55,840 bases of DNA from Actinomycetota bacterium. Lineage in GTDB: Bacteria; Actinomycetota; Thermoleophilia; Solirubrobacterales; 70-9. This document shows, piece after piece, positions 51,792 to 55,840 of this stretch. Made by a program: the position numbers and the translations under genes. Each line of letters starts with the position of its first letter. Position 1 is the first letter of the stretch. The notes beneath the pieces were generated by a model, which did no database searches, was not told where the DNA came from, and saw nothing but the letters and a program-made list of their open reading frames with translations. Location of the stretch: positions 1-55,840 of the forward strand of contig JAFDWB010000081.1 in NCBI GenBank assembly GCA_018268675.1, given 5' to 3'.

Positions 51792-53060
51792 GTGGACGAT
51801 CGGGAAAGTGTGAAGAGGGCGCTTCGGGCAGTTGCGGCCGGGGGAATGGTGGTCGTGGTCGACGACGAGGACCGCGAGAACGAGGGCGACCTGGTGATGG
51901 CCGCCGATCTGGTGCGGGCCGAGGACATCAACTTCATGGCGCGATACGGGCGCGGGCTGATCTGCGTGGCGATCGACGAGCGGCGGGCGGCGCAACTGGC
52001 GCTGCCGCCGATGGCGCGGGAGGCGGACGCGCTCCACGGCACCGCCTTCACCGTCTCCGTCGACCTGCGGGGGGAGGGTCGGACCGGGATCAGCGCCGCC
52101 GACCGGGCCGACACGATCGCCGCCCTCTGCGATCCCGCCACGGCGCCGCAGGACCTCGCCCGGCCCGGGCACGTCTTCCCGCTCGCCGCCCGCCCCGGCG
52201 GCGTGCTGCGGCGCCGCGGCCACACCGAGGCCGCCCGCGACCTCGCCGAGCTCGCCGGGCGCGCCCCCGCCGGGGTGCTGGTCGAGATCCTCGACGACGA
52301 CGGGACGATGGCGCGCCGCTTGCGGCTCGAGCGCTTCGCCGCCGAGCACGGGCTGCCGATCGTCTCGGTCGCCGCGCTGGTCGAGTTCCGCGAGGCCGAA
52401 GGCCGCCAGGTCGTGAAGGTCGCCGAGGCCTCGATGCCGACCGGCGCGGGCGCCGGCACCGTGTCGGTGTACGAGTCGCTCGCCGACGGTGGCGAGCTGG
52501 TCGCCACCGTGGTCGGCGAGATCGACGACGGCGAGGACGTCCTCGTCCGCCTCCACTCAGAGTGCCTCACCGGCGACGTGCTCGGCTCCGCCCGCTGTGA
52601 CTGCGGCGCCCAGCTGCGGCTCGCGCAGGAGCGGATCGCGGCCGCCGGCCGCGGCGTCCTCGTCTACGTGCGCGGCGACGAGGGGCGGGCGATCGGCCTC
52701 ACGCAGAAGGTGCGCGCCTACGCGCTGCAGGACCGCGGTTACGACACCGTCGACGCCAACCTCGCCCTCGGCCATCCCGCCGACGGCCGCGACTACGCCG
52801 CCGCCGCGGCCGTCCTCGACGACCTCGGGGTGCGCTCGGTGCGCCTCCTCACCAACAACCCGGACAAGTGCGCCCAGCTGGCCGAGCACGGCATCGAGAT
52901 CAGCGCCCGGCTCGGGCTCGAGGCCCCGGCGACCGCCGGCAACCTCACCTACCTGGACACCAAGCGCGAGCGGATGGGGCACCTGCTCGGCGCCGCGGCG
53001 GAGGCCCTCCGCCCGTCGCCCGCCGCTCCCCAGGTAACCGACCAACTCGTCGGTCTCTAG
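51792..53060 (+). CDS. ribBA: Bifunctional DHBP synthase / GTP cyclohydrolase II (riboflavin synthesis)
   Basis: Predicted 422 aa. GTG at 51792 chosen because GGGAGGTGATC sits at ideal distance and the N-terminus then matches RibB length. An in-frame GTG at 51756 would leave almost no leader. RibB half: DDEDRENEGD near 20-29, HGTAFTVSVD, RPGHVFPL and GGVLRRRGHTEAA. RibA half: HSECLTGDVLGSARCDCG near 254-271 (zinc cysteines) and RGDEGRAIGL. It makes both riboflavin precursors. Control by O8 ties flavin supply to the flavin-monooxygenase regulon. Confidence 0.93.
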   Translation: MDDRESVKRALRAVAAGGMVVVVDDEDRENEGDLVMAADLVRAEDINFMARYGRGLICVAIDERRAAQLALPPMAREADALHGTAFTVSVDLRGEGRTGISAADRADTIAALCDPATAPQDLARPGHVFPLAARPGGVLRRRGHTEAARDLAELAGRAPAGVLVEILDDDGTMARRLRLERFAAEHGLPIVSVAALVEFREAEGRQVVKVAEASMPTGAGAGTVSVYESLADGGELVATVVGEIDDGEDVLVRLHSECLTGDVLGSARCDCGAQLRLAQERIAAAGRGVLVYVRGDEGRAIGLTQKVRAYALQDRGYDTVDANLALGHPADGRDYAAAAAVLDDLGVRSVRLLTNNPDKCAQLAEHGIEISARLGLEAPATAGNLTYLDTKRERMGHLLGAAAEALRPSPAAPQVTDQLVGL

Positions 53061-53067
53061 TTAGGAT
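53039..53067 (+). promoter_or_regulatory. Operator O9 and -10 of the acyl-CoA dehydrogenase operon
   Basis: CGACCAAC-TC-GTCGGTCT (53039-53056) overlaps the last codons of ribBA. TAGGAT (53062-53067) ends ten bases before the ATG at 53078, so the transcript has little or no leader. No clear -35. Confidence 0.6.
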
Positions 53068-53077
53068 CAGGGGCGCG

Positions 53078-54172
53078 ATGGCCGCCGAAGAGATCACCGC
53101 CCCCGCCGGCGCCGACGAGGAGCTGCAGCTCCTCCGCGGCGTCCTCGGCGAAGCGATGGCGGCCCGCTTCCCGGCCGACTGGGAGCCGGGCGCCCCGGGC
53201 GACATCGACGCCGACGCCTGGGCCGAGGCGACGGAGCTCGGCTGGGACCAGGTCGCGCTGCCCGAGGACCAGGGCGGCTTCGGCAGCGGCATCGTCGCCC
53301 TGATGACGCTGGCCGAGATGGCCGGCCGCCACCGCCTCCCGCTGCCGCTGGTGGAGACGGCGCTCGCCCGCGGGATCCTCGCCGCGGCGGGTATCGAGCA
53401 GCCCGAGCCCGGCGCGGTCCTCACCGTGGCGCCGCTCCTGCTCGACTCCAGCCTCGCCCTCACCAGCGCCCCGAGCGGCCTCTTCCTCAACGGCACCGCC
53501 CGCCGCCTTCCCTGGGCGCGGGCCGCGAGCCACGCCGTCGTCGGCGGCTCCGAAGGCGTCGTCCTCGCCGACCTGCGCAGCGACGGGATCCGGGTCGTCC
53601 CCAGCGAGAGCCTGGCCCGCGAGCCTCGCGACGACGTCCGCTTCGACGGCGCCCAGGTCGTCGCCCACGCCGCCGACCCGGCGCTCGCCGAGGACCTGGC
53701 GGCGCGCGCGGGCCTCGTCCGCTGCGCCCAGATCCACGGGGCGCTGGTCGCGGCCCTCGCCCTGACCCGCGAGCACACCGCCTCCCGCCGGCAGTTCGGC
53801 CGCACCCTCGACAGCTTTCAGATGGTCGGCGCCCACCTCGCCCAGATGGCCGCCCACCTCGCCCTGGTCGAGGCCTCGCTGCGCGACGCCACGGCCGCCC
53901 ACGGCGGCCCGGCGGGACCGACGGCGCGCACCGCGCTCAAGGTCATCGCCGCGGAAGCGGCCGGCGCGGCGGCCCGCTCGGCGCACCAATGCCACGGCGC
54001 GATCGGGGTCACCGCCGAGTACCGCCTCGGCCACTACACGACGCGGCTGTGGTCGTGGCGGGAGGAGTTCGGGGACGAGTTCGAGGCCCGCGCGGCGCTC
54101 GGCCGCGAGGCACTCCGCGCCGCCGGCCCGGGACTCTGGGCACTGAGCGAGCCGCGCCTGGAGGCGGCATGA
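53078..54172 (+). CDS. Acyl-CoA dehydrogenase family protein
   Basis: Predicted 364 aa. The N-terminal helical domain has LGWDQVALPEDQGGFGSG, the middle beta domain is shortened, and the C-terminal domain has ALVAALALTREHTASRRQFGRTLDSFQ and ARSAHQCHGAIGVTAEYRLG. This is the FadE/CaiA-like actinobacterial type that often forms heteromers with a second subunit. None is present here. FAD-dependent, so it also depends on the co-regulated RibBA. The start is at or near the 5' end of the message. It overlaps the next gene by ATGA. Confidence 0.87.
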   Translation: MAAEEITAPAGADEELQLLRGVLGEAMAARFPADWEPGAPGDIDADAWAEATELGWDQVALPEDQGGFGSGIVALMTLAEMAGRHRLPLPLVETALARGILAAAGIEQPEPGAVLTVAPLLLDSSLALTSAPSGLFLNGTARRLPWARAASHAVVGGSEGVVLADLRSDGIRVVPSESLAREPRDDVRFDGAQVVAHAADPALAEDLAARAGLVRCAQIHGALVAALALTREHTASRRQFGRTLDSFQMVGAHLAQMAAHLALVEASLRDATAAHGGPAGPTARTALKVIAAEAAGAAARSAHQCHGAIGVTAEYRLGHYTTRLWSWREEFGDEFEARAALGREALRAAGPGLWALSEPRLEAA

Positions 54173-54951
54173 CCGAGAAGCGCGAGTTCCAGATGCTGCG
54201 GCTGGAGCGGCGCGCCGACGGCGTCCGCAACCTGATCCTCGACGACCCCGACAAACGCAACGCGATCGGGCCGGTGATGCGGGAGGAGCTGCTCGCCGCG
54301 GTGAGCGACCTGCGCGCCGACGCCGAGGCCCGGGTGCTGGTCGTCTCCGGCGCCGGCAAGGCCTTCTGCGCCGGCGCCGACCTGGGCGCGATCTTCGACT
54401 CCGGCGGCCGCACGCCGGCCGAGATGCGCGACCGCCAGCTCGCCTACTACGAGAGCTTCCTCGGGATCGGCGACCTGCCGTTCCCGACCGTCGCCGCGGT
54501 CGACGGGGCGGCGATCGGCGCGGGGCTCAACCTCGCCCTCGTCTGCGACATCACCCTCGCCGGCCCGCACGCGAAGTTCGGCGTCACCTTCGCGAAACTG
54601 GGCCTGCACCCGGGCGGCGGCTGCACCTACTTCCTCACCCGCGCGGTCGGGCCGGGGCGGGCGCTGCGGGCGATGCTGCTCGGCTCGGTGATCGGCGGCG
54701 AGGAGGCGGCGCGGATCGGCCTCGCCGACGACTACTCCGAGGACCCGCTCGCCGCCGCCGAGGAGCTGGCGACGGCGGTCGCGCAGCTCGAGCCGAGCCT
54801 CGCCCGCGACATGAAGAAAGCGGTGGCGATCGCCGCCGCCGACAGCCTCGAGGCGGCGGTGGGCTTCGAATCCTGGGCCCAGACCGCCTCCGCCTTCTAC
54901 CCTGGCGTGGTCGAGGGGATCCGCGCCGCCGGCCGCAGCACCGCCAGGTGA
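54169..54951 (+). CDS. Crotonase-superfamily protein lacking the hydratase glutamates
   Basis: Predicted 260 aa. Crotonase fold with oxyanion-hole segment AFCAGADLGAIFD near 62-74 and DGAAIGAGLNLALVCDITLAG near 105-125. Compared with rat enoyl-CoA hydratase, the positions of both catalytic Glu (E144, E164) are Phe in FGVTFAKLG and Arg in PGRALRAMLLG. Ordinary water addition is therefore doubtful. Isomerase, thioesterase or C-C bond chemistry on a CoA ester is possible. Coupled to the acyl-CoA dehydrogenase by ATGA. Confidence 0.82.
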   Translation: MTEKREFQMLRLERRADGVRNLILDDPDKRNAIGPVMREELLAAVSDLRADAEARVLVVSGAGKAFCAGADLGAIFDSGGRTPAEMRDRQLAYYESFLGIGDLPFPTVAAVDGAAIGAGLNLALVCDITLAGPHAKFGVTFAKLGLHPGGGCTYFLTRAVGPGRALRAMLLGSVIGGEEAARIGLADDYSEDPLAAAEELATAVAQLEPSLARDMKKAVAIAAADSLEAAVGFESWAQTASAFYPGVVEGIRAAGRSTAR

Positions 54952-54963
54952 GCGCCGCTCCCG

Positions 54964-55008
54964 TTGAATCGGCGCCGCCCGGCAACTAACATACCGACCA
55001 GTCCGTCT
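54964..55008 (+). promoter_or_regulatory. Promoter and operator O10 of the flavin reductase-tetR unit
   Basis: TTGAAT (54964-54969), 17 bases, TAACAT (54987-54992), overlapped by ATACCGAC-CA-GTCCGTCT (54991-55008) at the expected start point. The unit contains the TetR gene, so this would give autoregulation. Confidence 0.7.
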
Positions 55009-55022
55009 TATAACGAGGAGCC

Positions 55023-55544
55023 ATGACCAGCGCGACCATCGATCCGGAGACCTTCAAGGCGATAATGGCGAACGCGCCGGGCCCGGCGACCGTCGTCACC
55101 GCCTTCGACGCGGCGGGCGAGCCGCACGGCCTCACCGTCTCCGCCGTGTGCTCGGTGTCGCTCGATCCGCCGCTCGCGCTCGCCTGCCTCGACCTCGGCT
55201 CGAACACCCTCGCCGCGCTGCGCGAAAGCGGCGGCTTCACGATCAACTATCTGGCCGATGGCCGCCACCAGGTCGCGCTCGGCTTCGCCACCAAGTCGGG
55301 GGCGAAGTTCGAAGGCCACTCCTGGGTCGCCCCCGAGGGCAAGGTCGGCGGCCCGATCCTGATCGAGCACGTCGCCGCCCACGCCGCCTGCGAGACGGAG
55401 CGGCTGATCGACGCCGGCGACCACGTGATCGCGGTCGGCCGCGTGGTCGAGGGCGGCGCCCACGAGGTCCTGCACGCGATGGCCTACGCGCGGCGCCAGT
55501 TCTTCACCGGCCGCGACGTCGTGATCGAGAGAAGCGAGGGGTGA
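55023..55544 (+). CDS. NAD(P)H:flavin reductase (RutF/HpaC-like)
   Basis: Predicted 173 aa, ATG behind GAGGAGCC. Flavin-reductase split barrel: FKAIMANAPGPATVVTAF, GLTVSAVCSVSLDPPLALACLD, FTINYLADGRHQVALGFA and AYARRQFFTG. It supplies reduced FMN to the luciferase-type monooxygenases, the role of RutF in the Rut system. Seven bases separate it from the TetR gene. Confidence 0.9.
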   Translation: MTSATIDPETFKAIMANAPGPATVVTAFDAAGEPHGLTVSAVCSVSLDPPLALACLDLGSNTLAALRESGGFTINYLADGRHQVALGFATKSGAKFEGHSWVAPEGKVGGPILIEHVAAHAACETERLIDAGDHVIAVGRVVEGGAHEVLHAMAYARRQFFTGRDVVIERSEG

Positions 55545-55551
55545 CGCGGCC

Positions 55552-55840
55552 GTGGCGGTGAACCGCGCTGTCGGGGGACGGAAACCCGCCCGGGCGACCA
55601 CCCGCAGGCGCGGGCGCGTCTCGCGCGACCCCGACGGCACCCGCCGCGCCCTGGTCGAGACCGCCCTCGGCCTCTTCGAGGCCCACGGCTACGCCGGCAC
55701 CCCGGTCCAGCGCATCGTCGACCAGGCGGGCCTCACCAAGGGCGCCTTCTACCACCACTTCGAGACCAAGGAGGATCTCCTCTACGAGATCCACGACGAG
55801 TTCATCGACGACCAGCTCTCCCGCGCCCGCGAGGTCATGG
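55552..55840 (+). CDS. TetR-family repressor (runs off the window)
   Basis: GTG at 55552 (an in-frame GTG also at 55558), behind GAGGGGTGA. The visible 96 codons include an Arg-rich arm RRRGRVSRD, then the TetR HTH (about 33-80): RRALVETALGLFEAHGYAGT, VQRIVDQAGLTKGAFYHHF and ETKEDLLYEI. The ligand-binding domain lies beyond the window. Position inside the O10 unit, and the fact that TetR proteins bind palindromes of this size, make it the best candidate to recognise all the ACCGAC operators. E. coli RutR is also TetR-type, though its site differs. Confidence 0.88.
   Translation, partial: MAVNRAVGGRKPARATTRRRGRVSRDPDGTRRALVETALGLFEAHGYAGTPVQRIVDQAGLTKGAFYHHFETKEDLLYEIHDEFIDDQLSRAREVM

Overview
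The window is a very GC-rich actinobacterial chromosome segment. Gene style (GTG/TTG starts, ATGA/GTGA overlaps, F420-type oxidoreductases, a fused isobutyryl-CoA mutase, a pyruvate/branched-chain-type E1-E2 cluster) fits a deep-branching actinobacterium such as the Thermoleophilia/Solirubrobacterales; this placement is an inference from style, not a database result. No rRNA, tRNA or CRISPR was seen. The only transposase trace is a C-terminal remnant at the left edge.

Left third (0-21 kb): a membrane-anchored GH18/CBM protein overlaps a processive-type family 2 glycosyltransferase. A secreted protein follows. Then comes a minus-strand operon for branched-chain amino acid breakdown (2-oxo acid dehydrogenase E1alpha, E1beta, E2, then a leucine-type dehydrogenase). 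Next are a DHA2 drug exporter coupled to an ECF41/SigJ-type sigma factor, a MarR regulator, the B12-dependent mutase IcmF with a cytosolic BtuF-like protein directly behind it, and a secreted phosphoesterase. IcmF and the dehydrogenase cluster meet at isobutyryl-CoA.

Middle (21-31 kb): a MptB-like GT-C mannosyltransferase, an orphan response regulator followed by two repeat-built membrane proteins, and a five-gene unit (LolA/RseB-like exported protein, ABC ATPase, ABC-2 permease, response regulator, histidine kinase).

Right part (32-55.8 kb): a catabolic region in which almost every transcription unit starts with a copy of one palindrome, consensus ATACCGAC-NN-GTCGGTAT, placed over the promoter. 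At least eight good copies and two short-spaced variants precede F420/FMN oxidoreductases, an oligopeptide-type ABC importer, luciferase-like monooxygenases (one a clear RutA homologue), three RidA-family proteins, an alpha/beta hydrolase, GMC and aldehyde dehydrogenases, a ThDP enzyme, two SDRs, RibBA, acyl-CoA dehydrogenase, a crotonase and a flavin reductase. The last unit ends in a TetR gene that runs off the window and is the obvious candidate repressor. I read this as a Rut-like, flavin-dependent N-heterocycle or amide degradation regulon that supplies its own riboflavin. It lacks the RutB amidohydrolase within this window, and its substrate is unknown.

The window also carries several repeat families that genes do not explain: (1) a 35-bp palindrome inserted in frame inside two unrelated proteins; (2) a long palindrome with an identical 37-nt core, present in inverted orientation in two intergenic regions; (3) a hairpin beside each of those copies with compensatory base changes; (4) a multi-box intergenic element in two or three copies. 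Genes for exported proteins also use GAA for glutamate almost exclusively while their neighbours use GAG.
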